A stretch of 64,000 nt of DNA from Bathymodiolus brooksi. Its lineage: Eukaryota; Mollusca; Bivalvia; Mytilida; Modiolidae. Positions 1 to 12,300 of the stretch are shown here, one piece after another. Under the pieces are notes generated by a model that made no database searches, was not told the origin of the DNA, and saw only the letters and a list, made by a program, of their open reading frames with translations. Location: NCBI GenBank assembly GCA_963680875.1, contig OY804579.1:18213804-18277803 (forward strand), given 5' to 3'. The first letter of the stretch is position 1, and every line of letters starts with the position of its first letter. The position numbers and the translations under genes are program-made.

Positions 1-168
1 GAAAGTTTATTATCATTATATCCCTTTCCTCTCCATTTGTATATTCACTAAAAGCTAAGGTAAAAATGCTGTTATTTCAATGACCACCAAGACTTATAAA
101 TAAAATGGATGCCAATATGTCGTTGAAAGTTTTGGTGCCAGAAAAGTTTGAAGATGCCACAACGGTAA
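1..168. other. Non-coding edge of window
   Basis: AT-rich sequence with no coding exon, repeat or RNA gene that I recognise. It ends where the 3' terminus (minus strand) of the tandem-repeat element starts. Confidence 0.5.
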
Positions 169-3100
169 CCAGAGGCTCTCAAGAGCCTGTATCGTTCACC
201 TGGTTATAAAAAGAAGCAATTGGTCCTTTGTAAAAACTATGTCCGGCAGTGGTAGTCATCTTGGAATTACGATCAACATAAAAAAACACAAAGTTTGTAA
301 AGGACCTTCCAATGATTGATGCACAGTTTAGGTTCAATCAGTGCAATAGCTTCAGAGAAGAATATATTTCTGTATTTTCTCCATATGGTCCTGTGTTAAT
401 ACTACATAGATGCCAACCCCTTTTTGGTGCAATCAGTAACAAAAAGTTGAGATGTCAGTAATTTGTGATTTTTTTCAGTAATCATAATTTTTCATAAAAT
501 TTTACCATAATCGTACTACAGACTAGGCACAAAGTGATGAGCAAATGATTTCCTTTATTTGTGACAACTAGATGTAAAATTGATGAGCAACAAAAAGAAA
601 TAAAAAGTTAAGTTTTAATACATGTATGTTCACTTACAAATGTATTCTATGTTTCAACTTACTGTCGATAGAAATGAAAATTTCCTGAAGTGGCCCTCCC
701 TCACCCTCCCATGGAATAATTAATGTCCAATTCTGGAGTGCCTGATATGTTGTTGACTTGGCACTTTTGAACTGTTCTGTTGTATATGTGTGTTCATCCC
801 GACCACCGTGCTGAATGGACAAGTCTTGTTTGCAATATTTGCAGTAGGCATAATGTTCCCATATCGATTTCATTAGGCAAGAGAAGAATATTCGGGATGA
901 AATCGTTGCCCCAATTTTCTTTTCTTCGCTGCAGAAGCTTCACTTGTTCCCTCAGACATCGCAAAATTGACAAAAACGTGCTGTGTTCATTAACTACTCA
1001 GGATCAAACAAGAAATGGATAGATCGTTTTCTACTATAGATAGTCCCGAGAATCCCTAAAGGATTAAATAATTGAAATCCCTCAAGCGCTTATCATTACG
1101 CGATTTTAACATACAATGAAGCGTCTAAATGATCACAATGATATTTAAATGGGGAACGGTTTCGGGCCGGCAATAATCGGAAATCCGTAACAAGTAGACT
1201 GTTGATCGTAACACCGTAATTTTGGCCTGAAATTCGTAACAATTACGGAAAAATCGTAATGGTTGGCATCTATGATACTATGACCTGTGGTGGCAGCCAT
1301 CTTGGATTTCCGATCGGCATAAAAAACAGAGGACCTTCCAATGATCATTCCTGGGCAGTTTGGTTTCAACTGTCCAAGTGGTTTCAGAGAAGAAGCGTTT
1401 TGAAACATTTTTCCCATAGGGTCCAATGTTAAACTAAGTCCTGCCGTAGCCGCCATTTTGAATTTCATATCAGAACAAAAAACGTAAATTTTGTAGAGGA
1501 CCATCCAATGAACATTCATGTACAGTTTGGCTTTAATCATATTTGTAGTTTCTGAGAAGAAGGCATTTGAACATTTTCCCATAGGGTCCAATGTTAATCT
1601 ATGTCCTGCGCTGGTGGCCATCTTGGATTTCCGATCGGCATAAAAAACACACACTTCGTAGAGAACCTTCCAATGATCATTCCTGGGCAGTTTGGTTTCA
1701 ATTATCCAAGTGGTTTTAGAGAAGAAGCATTTTGAAACATTTTTCCCATAGGGTCCAATGTTAAACTAAGTCCTGCCGTAGCCGCCATTTTGAATTTCAT
1801 ATCGGAACAAAAAACGTAAAGTTTGTAGAGGACCATCCAATGAACATTCATGTACAGTTTGGCTTTGATCATATTTGTAGTTTCTGAGAAGAAGGCATTT
1901 GAACATTTTCCCATAGGGATCAATGTTAATCTATGTCCTGCGGTGGTGGCCATCTTGAATTTTCGATCGGCATAAAAAAACAGAAACTTTGTAGAGGACC
2001 TTCCAATGATCATTCCTGGGCAGTTTGGTTTCAATTGTCCAAGTGGTTTCAGAGAAAAAGCGTTTTGAAACATTTTTCCCATAGGGTCCAATGTTAAACT
2101 AAGTCCTGCCGTAGCCGCCATTTTGAATTTCATATCGGAACAAAAAACGTACAGTTTGTAGAGGACCATCCAATGAACATTCATGTACAGTTTGGCTTTA
2201 ATAATATTTGTAGTTTCTAAGAAGAAGGCATTTGAACATTTTCCCATAGGGTCCAATGTTAATCTATGTATTGCGGTGGCGGCCATCTTGGATTTCCGAT
2301 CGGCATAAAAAACATAAAATTTGTAGAGGACCTTCCAATGATCATTCCTGGGCAGTTTGGTTTCAATTGTCCAAGTGGTTTCAGAGAAGAAACATTTTTC
2401 CCATAGGGTCCAATGTTAAACTAAGTCCTGCCGTAGCCGCCATTTTGAATTTCATACCGGAACAAAAAACGTAAAGTTTGTAGAGGACCATCTAATGAGC
2501 ATTCATGTACAGTTTGGCTTTAATTATATTTGTAGTTTCTGAGAAGAAGGCATTTGAATATTTTCCCATAGGGTCCAATGTTAATCTATGTATTGCGGTG
2601 GTGGCCATCTTGGATTTCCGATCGGCATAAAAAACAGAAACTTTGTAGAGGACCTTCCAATGATCATTCCTGGGCAGTTTGGTTTCAACTGTCCAAGTGG
2701 TTTCAGAGAAAAACATTTTGAAACATTTTTCCCATAGGGTCCAATGTTAAACTAAGTCCTGCCGTAGCCGCCATTTTGAATTTCATATCGGAACAAAAAA
2801 CCTTAAGATTGTAGAGGACCATCCAATGAACATTCATGTACAGTTTGGCTTTAATCATATTTGTAGTTTCTGAGAAGAAGGCATTTGAACATTTTCCCAT
2901 AGGGTCCAATGTTAATCTATGTCCTGCGATGGCGGCCATCTTGGATTTCCGATCGGCATAAAAAACAATAACTTGGTAAAGGACATTCCAATGATCATTC
3001 ATTTACAGTTTGGGTTCAGTCAGTTCCTTAGTTTCAGAGAAGAAGATCTTTGAAATTTCAGCCAATCAGAGCACATTATTGGCCCTGGCAGCCATATTGA

Positions 3101-3282
3101 ATATCCAACTAGAACGAAAAACAGCAACTTTGTAGAGGACCATCCCAGGAACATTCCTGCTAAGTTTGGTTCCAATCGGCCCAGTGGTTTCGGAGAAGAA
3201 GCTTGAAACGTGAAAAGTTTACAGACGACGGACGCCAAGTGATGGCAATAGTTCACATGGACCTTTGGTCCAGGTGAACTAA
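169..3282 (-). mobile_element. Pearl/Helentron-like tandem-repeat element, copy A
   Basis: Read on the minus strand, the element starts TTAGTTCACC (3282 downward) and ends with a stem-loop followed by CTGG (172-169). The head holds an imperfect hairpin, TGGACC-AAA-GGTCCA inside TTCAC/GTGAA. The tail holds AGGCTCT-TG-AGAGCCT. The body is a tandem array of about 332 bp units, each made of two diverged ~166 bp halves (landmarks: GGACCCTATGGG, GGAAGGTCCTCTACAAAG). It is the same family as 22081-27003 on the opposite strand. It has no transposase and is broken by an 870 bp insertion at 405-1274. The short open frames across the array come from the repeat and are not genes. Family assignment rests on architecture (known bivalve pearl elements have ~160 bp core repeats); boundaries are inferred from comparison of the three copies here. 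Confidence 0.75.
405..1274. mobile_element. 870 bp TIR DNA transposon remnant with 6 bp target duplication
   Basis: Perfect 14 bp terminal inverted repeats: CATAGATGCCAACC at 405-418 and its complement at 1261-1274. Direct repeats ATACTA flank the insertion (399-404 and 1275-1280). The undisturbed sequence is seen in copy C near 26760-26785, where the target reads through without the insert, so the boundaries are supported by an empty site. On the minus strand around 873-700 there is a CxxC...H-type stretch with SIQHGG that resembles the N-terminal zinc finger seen in hAT/KRAB-like transposase-derived proteins. No full transposase remains. Confidence 0.8.
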
Positions 3283-3496
3283 TAAGCCGTAATTCAAAGA
3301 ACAGACAATACAATGGTTGCCAGAACTAAACAGAAAACTAAATATTGAACAACATGCACACCACTAAAAACAGATTAACTTTAGTGTTCCCGATAGGATG
3401 GGCAATTCCTGCTTAACTGGTGTGACACATGAAGTGTTAAAATCTGGTGACGAGTCATAATAGAGGAAATGAAACTGCACGCGTTGTCGTGTTGTG

Positions 3497-4757
3497 ATAC
3501 CCCCACTCGCTCTACATAAGTTGATGTGTAGTAAAGTATTAGATTATAGTGGGACTTACGTGGTGGAGAGGTGTAAAGAGTGTTGGAATCAAGAGATGTG
3601 TATCCTCCCAGGGCAGTTGGCTAGTAAACGTTTGGAATGATGTATTACAGATTATTAGATATAAATATTATACATAGCTAATTAAGGAAATAATTTATAG
3701 CAGCAGCTCGTAAGGGAACATGAAAAGGGCTATAACTCTCGCAAAAATCAACCATTCGTGAAATCGGTATCATATGTATATACTCAGATCATGGCCAATC
3801 AAGATACCAAATATGAATAAAATGCGACAAAAGACAAATGACTAGTTGCATACACAAGATGTGCAAACGGACTTATGGTCAAACAAACATGAAAAGGGCT
3901 ATAACTCTCGCAAAAATCAACCATCCGTGAAATCGGTATAATATGCGCATGCTGACTGAGATCATGGCCAACCAAGATACCAAATATGAATAAAATGCGA
4001 CAAAAGACAAATGACTAGTTGCATACACAAGATGTGCGAACGGACTTATGGTCAAACAAACATGAAAAGGGCTATAACTCTCGCAAAGATCAACCATCCG
4101 TGAAATCGGTATAATATGTGCATGCTCAGATCATGGCTAACCAAGATACCAGATTTGAATAAAATGCGACAAAAGACAAGTTGTGTACACAAGATGTGCT
4201 GATGGACGTATGGTCAAACAAACATGAAAAGGGCTATAACTCTGCAAAGATCAACCATCCGTGAAATCGGTATAATATGCGCATGCTCAGATCATGGCCA
4301 ATCAAGAAACCAAATATGAATAAAATGCGACAAAAGACTAGTTGCGTACACAAGATGTGCGAACGGACATATGGTCAAACAAACATGAAAAGGGCTACAA
4401 CTCTCGCAAAGATCAACCATCCGTGAAATCGGTATAATATGCGCATGCTTAGATCATGGCCAATCAAGGTACCAAATATGAATAAAATGTGACAAAAGAC
4501 AAATGACTAGTTGCGTACACAAGATGTGCGCACGGACATATGGTCAAACAAACATGAAAAGGGCTATAACTCTTGCAAAAATCAACCATCCGTGAAATTG
4601 GTATAATATGTGCATGCTCAGATCATGGCCAACCAAGATACCAGATTTGAATAAAATCCAACAAAAGACAAATGACTAGTTACGTACACAAGGTTAAGGG
4701 ACGGATAAACGGACAAGGGTATTCCAGTATACCCACCAACTCTGCGAGTGGGGGTAT
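3497..4757. mobile_element. TIR element carrying six ~165 bp tandem repeats
   Basis: Terminal inverted repeat ATACCCCCACTCGC at 3497-3510, with its exact complement at 4744-4757. Inside, a unit starting CATGAAAAGGGCTATAAC recurs at 3719, 3888, 4061, 4223, 4384 and 4553 (spacing 161-173 bp). No coding capacity. No clear target-site duplication was seen. The unit size is like that of copy A/C, but the sequence is unrelated. Confidence 0.75.
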
Positions 4758-6392
4758 AATGACATGATTCTTATTATTCTCAACAGAACTTTGTCATTTT
4801 TTTACACAGATATTCCATGGTTAACCAAGTCATGATGACACCCATTTTTTTTCAAAGTGATGATTTCAACTTTACCAATAGGAATTCTTGGTTCTGTAGT
4901 TTCCTTGTTAGCAGCAACTCTCTATCAAGGAAACACTGATAAAAACCAAAAGCTCTGGATTATCATATCAATTTAAGGAAGGACACTTCATAGGCAGGTG
5001 CTGCTGGAATGTTGCTACATATAAATGGAAAGGTCACAATGTCAATGGGAAAATTGAAATAAAATCTTCTAAAGTTTCCTTACTAACCGGTCCTCGCTCA
5101 ATTTATAGGTGTATGTTAAGGTTTGAAGCAGACCTAGCTGTATCAGTTGTATCCTTTATTTTAAACTCCATGGAATAGATACGATCAACATGATCACCAG
5201 AATTGGAATTATTTGGTGAAAGGGCATTATCTATGCATTTAAAATGATTCATGTTGGTTTTTTCTTGATTCAATGAAATATATTGCCTTGTTTCAAAACA
5301 GGTAGACATGTATATGTATTTACTCATTTATTATTAATTTGAATTCCAAAATGTGATTCCAGTTTAAACTTAAATTTTTTTTGTTTCGCCCAATGAAATG
5401 CAAGGAAACTGAAATATGCAAATAAAATGGAATTCCTACGCTCACGACTAAATGAGAATTACCTAACTTTTTTCAAAGACATAATGACAGAGGATAAACA
5501 GAATGTGAATCTATTACCTATACATGTAATACTCAGAGTGATCAAACAATATCTCAACTTGAAAATTATACTGTACATCAACAAACAACATTGGTATTTA
5601 TGTTTTATACATGTCCCCTGAAGCAAAATGTTAGGTCATAATGTACATGATGAAATAAGTAGTAGCTATAACTAGGAATATATTCTACCAACCAATTCAT
5701 TTTGTGAAACAACCATTTACTTGTAACTTGATTTAAGAAATAGGCCTTTCTTATTGTTAGATGTTGTGAAAATTATACGACATTAAAATATTGGAAAATA
5801 AACTGTTTGGGCTACAGAGTAAATAATTTCAAATATTGATTTTCTTTAAATTTATTTTGACACATATAATATATAATTAAGAATTTTATGATACAAATGA
5901 AAATGAAACATGAAGCATTCACAAACTTCGAGTCACAAAAATAAAAATAAATCTCTTAGAAAATGTAAATGAGTAGATTTTCTAAGAAATAAAAAAAAAT
6001 TATATAACAAAAAAAAAAATTAAATAAATAAACAAATAAAAACGACCAGATCGTTGTGTTTAATTCACCGTCACAATCAATATTGCAGTGGTAAATATTT
6101 TTACAAAAATTCATCAGTTGGACGTACGTATTACACATGTCAAGTATTTTGTAGTTGAAAAAAAAGATACTAATGATACTTCATGATTTCCTTTTATACA
6201 AATGTCATCAAAATTCATTAAAAAAAGTCCTGGTTCATAAAACGCACACACACACACGCGCATTAAATTTGCTGACCCATGCATATCTCACTTAATCATC
6301 AGACAACCCAGGAAATGTCTTGCGTCAAATTCTCGTCACGCATAAATACTATCCTTATAAAATAAATACATGATCAAATATACAAATTTATA
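4758..6392. other. Non-coding stretch downstream of UBE2S
   Basis: AT-rich sequence with poly-A/T runs near 5990-6040 and a short CA tract near 6245. It includes the UBE2S 3' UTR (minus strand, just below 6393). No coding exon or named repeat was recognised. Confidence 0.5.
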
Positions 6393-9300
6393 TCACAATC
6401 TTTTTAACACTTTTTTCTTCTCCTTTTTCTTTTTGTCTATCATTTTCTTGTCTCCCGCATGTTTTTTTGCCATTGGTCCTTCTAAACAGTTTTTACTAGG
6501 TGATGCTGGAATTTCTGCCTCTTCTGATGAGGATAATCTAAAAATAGATATTTTACCATACTGAATAAATAGTTTCCAGAATGTAGCCACACCAAATACA
6601 GTTAGAAGTATACAACAAGTTCACATGTTGTGCCTATCTGCCATAAACTATCTTGTAAATTCTACCTGGTTTATCTTATTTACAGTTGTTCAAAGTTGTA
6701 TTTTTATTTTTAGGTACTGGAAATAATTAAGAAATAAATCATGGAAGCCAGAATGTGTTTTGAGTTTTAACATGGATTGGCAGATATTAGTATTTTATCC
6801 CCAGCCCCTGTTAAAACTCAAAACACATTCTGGCTTCCATGATTTATTTTGATTCTGATATGCTTAAGGGTACCAATATAGTAGTATACTTTGATTGGAA
6901 GACGGCAATTTATATTTACATTTGCGGAAAATGTCGCACACAATTTATACTGCCAATGGAAAAGTCAGTCACATTCACCGGCACATGTGCGAATGAGATG
7001 ATGCCATCGATAAATCGCTTGTTTGTCTACAAAGCGAAAGAAGGACGTCATGTTATAATGTAGGATAAATAACTATCATACTTTGTGGTATTATGGAATT
7101 GTTTGTTTGAACAAGTTGTGTTTTGATTTTTCATAATTGATCAAGAACAAGTTTTTTTTTAAAGTTAAAAATCTTGTTTGCTTTAATTTTTACTCAACCC
7201 ATAAAAATAATCATTCATGTATTGTGGGCCCATCAAACTAGTTTTACCCTGGCACTTTTCATGAAAGGGCATACACCAACCAAGCCAGGAAAGTGAATGG
7301 ACATTTACGTGTATATGAATAATGTAGCCTCTGTTCTATGATTTTTCGATTGGATTTTTTAATTGTTCCAATTGTGTGCTATTTTTTGTATATAGCCACA
7401 AAAATAATCATTCATGCATTATGGGCTTATAAAACTAGCATAACGCCACCGCTTTATATTGAAGTGTCTGTACCAAGCCAGGACAGTGAATGGTCATGTA
7501 TATGTGTATTAGAGGTATCAATTTTGCCTCTGTTCTACGATCATTCAGGAGCCGTCATGTCCGTGAACGTATGGTAGTTGGATTTACAACTACCTGTGCA
7601 ATCAGTGCCTATCACTACTAAAGTTGTGAGTTCAAGACCTGTACATGGCGAGGTGTATTAGATACAACATTATGTGATAAATTTTGTCAGTGACTTGCGG
7701 CAGGTCGGTGGTTTTCTCTTGATACTCCGGTTTCCTCCACCAATAAAACTGACCGCCACGATATAACTGAAATAGTGTTGAAAGTGGCATTAAACACTAT
7801 AAACCAAATGATAATTCAATTCGATTTTTGAATTGTTCCATCAGTGCAGTGGTTTTCTTTTTCATTTTATACACTTACTTCAATGGTTTAGCATGAATTT
7901 CTGTGTACAATTTAGCTCTCGTGGAATAATCTTCATACTGTTCTAATAATAATTTTCCTGCTTCCTCATTTAATGCAGACTCTGGATTTGGTACAATTAA
8001 TAAACATTTTATTGTCTGAAATTACAAAAATTAACAAGTCAGAGTACAGGTATAGATGTCTATAATTATATAGTTTTGTAGTATGCATTGTGGCAGATTT
8101 CTGAATTTGCTTGTATTGACAAAATTTCAGGTGAAAATATTAATTTATTACTATGACATCTAACAAATACACACTGCTGCTTCCAGTACTATATTTTGTT
8201 GGATTGTCCTAAATATTAATTATTTTCATCAATCTTAAGAGTCATTTGTAGCCCTTTCAAAGTTCAACAATCAATACACAGAGGCACTTAAAACGGTAAA
8301 AGAAATCGAGGACAGGAACAGAACATTTTGATATCAAGTCTTTCTGTGTCATGCCTTCATTCCTTCAATTCTTACATGTATGTTCTCTGAGAGAAAATCA
8401 AGTCTCCCCATTTTAGCAAGTGTGGTCTGTCCTGGTTATATGTACTTTTAAATTCCTTTCTACCAATATTTGTTATATATAATGTATATAAATTATAATT
8501 TAGTTGATTATTTATAAAGAACAAAATAATATGGAAATAAGTTGAAAAACTGTCTTCCCTTTTACCAGTATCCTTGTCACCTTGTGTCCTATTCAATATT
8601 CATTACTTGAACAGCAAAAGAATACTTGTACTTTAACTAGAAATAATTCTTTTGGTAACTAAATGTGACTGTTTCAAGTACATGTACAATCAACATAATA
8701 CTTTTTTTTTAAAGAAATTTCAAACATTTTGTTTTAATTTAAACACCAGGGCCCGGTTGTTCAAAATACTAGATAAAGTTACCCACTGGATAAAGTTGTC
8801 CACTGGACAACTACTTATCATCCAGTGGACAGCTAGCCAGTGCCAGTAGATACAATTGGTTGTTCAAAAGCAAAGGCTAGATATCCACTGGATAAAATTT
8901 TGTCCAGGGGACAACTCCTTAATTCTTTGCACTTCCTGTGTAAAAGCAATCCAGACCCAAAAAAAAGATAAAAAAAAGGGTCTGCTAATATCAGCGACAT
9001 TTCAAGTTATTTTTCAGGCAGTTCAATTTATTTGTAGCGATCTGCAAATGATTTATGACCAATCATTTTGTTATCTTTGTGTTGGAGCTGGGAATTTATG
9101 TTTCCGTAGAATTTTTTTTCAAAGTTTTTGTTAGCCAAATTATGATTAATCACACATTTGTTTTACTTACACAGTTTATTAGACAAGTTCTTTTAAGCGA
9201 AACCTTTTTTTTCAGATCATGAAATAATACAAATGTACTCCAAAGTAAATATATGTTTAAATAAATTGAAGCTAGTTACTTCATATCTTTCCTAAAAGAT

Positions 9301-12300
9301 TTATCGGTATCGAGTCAAGGGCAAAAGTAATTAAAGGGTGTGTCATTTATGTCTTGTAGAATAATTCGGGGGGGGGGGGTATGTAGATAAAAATATGAAG
9401 ATATATTTATTTTACGAAAAACACAATTTTACAAAACTTTAGAAATATTTTATTATGATCCAGTTCAATTATTGTACTTAATGATGTAGTGTAAAGGAAT
9501 CTTACAACAATAAAATCCAAATTGTGTTCTGGAAGACATGGAATCTATTGAAGTGGGCTTGCCTGAAATAAAGTGACATTTTTGGGACTACGCGCTACTC
9601 CCTATATACCGGTACATGTAAATATCAAGATTTACAAAATATGTTGATTGGATCTTGGGACATTTAACGTACATGTCTTAGGATTGGATATTTTCACAGA
9701 AATCTACACACGTACACTGAATGACATTTTTCATACTGTTGTCAAAAACAAATAAAATAAATAATATTTATTTCCAATTTTTGAGAGACAAAAAAAAAAG
9801 AATTATCAATTAAAATCGATCTCAAGTTTAAATCCAAAACAACAAACAGATCTAGTAAACAATTTTCCAGAACAAATGTCATCATTAGCCATTCTTCCAC
9901 TTTTGAGGTTAAAAAAAGGGAGGGTCCTTGTCACAGTTCATCAAAAGTATTTTTACTGATCAATTGAAGGCACGGTAAATAAATTTTTCTGATCACATTT
10001 CACAAAAATATATAACCCAATGTAATTGATAAGGTATTTGTTTTTACCATTTCTACATACTCACTAGTCGGCTCTATTTTGTCAACAATTGAATGGTGGA
10101 TGTGTCCAGTATTTCATGTAATATTGACAATCGGGTTGAGAAAAAAAAAAACAACAAAGAAAAAACACATTGAAAAAAAAGGTTCATAAAAACGTAGATG
10201 AGAGGCGTATATCATAAAGAATGTAAAATAAATTTGACTGAAAATGATTCACGGACAATGTCCCCATCACGATTCACGGCAAAAAAAAACCAACAAAAAT
10301 ATTGGGGAAAGAAAAATTCACGAATACGGAAAACCAAATGCACCCACCAATTTTTTTCAATTATACCTCTCTTTAATTTACTGGCATTGCACAACAAACT
10401 AAATCCGAAATCAGTTCTGATGGAATGCATGTTTTCTCAATTTTTTTGTATAGCATTTATTTATTTACATTTGTATTTAAAATTTGTCTATTTATCTTAG
10501 TTCCTGTTATGTGTAATCTATTTCCAAAAAGGGGAATACTATTTTTCAAATTGAATAGAGGAAAACTTCATGACAACAAACAAAAAATCTAATGTAATTT
10601 CAATTGGCGATCATATTTATCCACTGGATAAAACTTTATCCGTACCATATTAGACTGGACAAAGTTGTCCAGGATAATTCATATTTGTCCAGTGGATAAC
10701 TTTTGAACAACCACATTAATCCAGTGGACAGAAGTTGTCCAGGATAAATCATATTTGTCCAGTGGATAACTTTATCCATTGCTTTGAGCAACCGGGCCCT
10801 GAAGGCCAGCAATAACATTTAATTATAATAGTATCTTATCACTTACAAGTAAAATATGTTTTATTCCTAATTCTGCTTTCCAGTCTTTCTTTAATGTATT
10901 TACACATATTTCACCATTTTTTGCAACATTTGGATGAAATATTTTTGTTAAAAAAAATCCTTTTGGTGGTTCTGATGGAAAATTTCTCCCCAACACTAAT
11001 TTCATTCTAAATGATCCTCCGGCATAAGGTGTACCAGCTGAAAAACAGAAAATAAGAAATATTCATAAACATAGATTAGATATAGTAGGAATTCAAAAAT
11101 ATTTTAAAATCTAATTTATCCATGTCACAGCTATTGTTTTTCTAGTTCCAGAAATGTACAGTTCTAAGAAAGTACTTCTACAGAAAAATAATGGGTCTGA
11201 GAGCTTTCTAGGATATTTACCAAAGTTGGAATGGAATTACATTGACAATATTGACAATCTGCTGATACAACTAGTGGGTCCAACTAGCAATTAAATCGGT
11301 GCATTTATATTTCATTCCATATTATAATACTACTATGTTCAATATTTGACTCCAACAAATTGATAACCTATTTATTCTGGTCTCCCACGAAGACCACTTG
11401 ATATTAAATCTGTTCGAAGTATCAGTTATGATTTGTTTTGTCCCAACAGTAACCAACAGACTCTACCTTCCAAGATAGTAGTCAGTTATAACTACAAGCA
11501 TTTACAATGTATTAACCCTCCTATTGTACATGTTGTAATGTCCATTTTTATGCCGTCATTTATTTGTGATGGCGGTAGTATGTGAAATATATGCAGTCTT
11601 CGAAATTAGACTTTCGAATTTACTGGCCAGAAAACTTCAAAATTAGAATATTTATATAGATTCTATTGAAAAAATTTGGCAAACGTCACTGGTCCGAATC
11701 AATTTTCACTGGCCGTGGGCCACCGGACCACTGCTAATGTCGATGACTGTATATGTATGTGGTCTTTTTGAGTTGAAGCAAATCTATAAAGGTATTCATA
11801 TCGTTTGTTATTAAATCTGTTAGAAATAATAGTTATGATTTTTTTGTCTAAAGAGTAATGGTCTTTATCCAGCAGATTCTAGCTAGTAGTCAGTTAACTA
11901 CAAGCATTCATTGATCCTGCTATTGTTATATCCATGTTTATGTTGTAATATATTTTTGAGATACAAAAAAATGTAGTATGTGGTATTATTTAGCAGAAGC
12001 AAATCTGTGCTGGTTTTTTATCGTTTGTTTAAATATATATTGCTGTTGGAGATCCAGTTATAAAGAAGGGAGAGTTGGGATCCCATTAACTGTTTCTGTC
12101 CCAAGCCAGGACCTGCACTTCCAACGTCACACATGGTCTTTTGTGTTCAGCGAATTCAGTTGAGATGAGAGGTGGTTGTTCATTTTGTTGGAATTGGTGG
12201 AATTGAATGACAATCACTGTTTTAACTCTTTTCATAATGGTTTAATTTATTGGTGGAGGAAGGACAGGTGGGGATACACAACACTATCATTAAAATACAA

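Noticed and set aside
634..873. Stand-alone zinc-finger gene
   Set aside because: It lies inside a TIR insertion and is too short; best read as a transposase relic.
169..3282. Canonical Helitron
   Set aside because: Does not begin with TC, the stem-loop is directly at the end instead of about 11 nt inside, and no Rep-Helicase is present. Helentron/pearl-like is a better, still tentative, fit.
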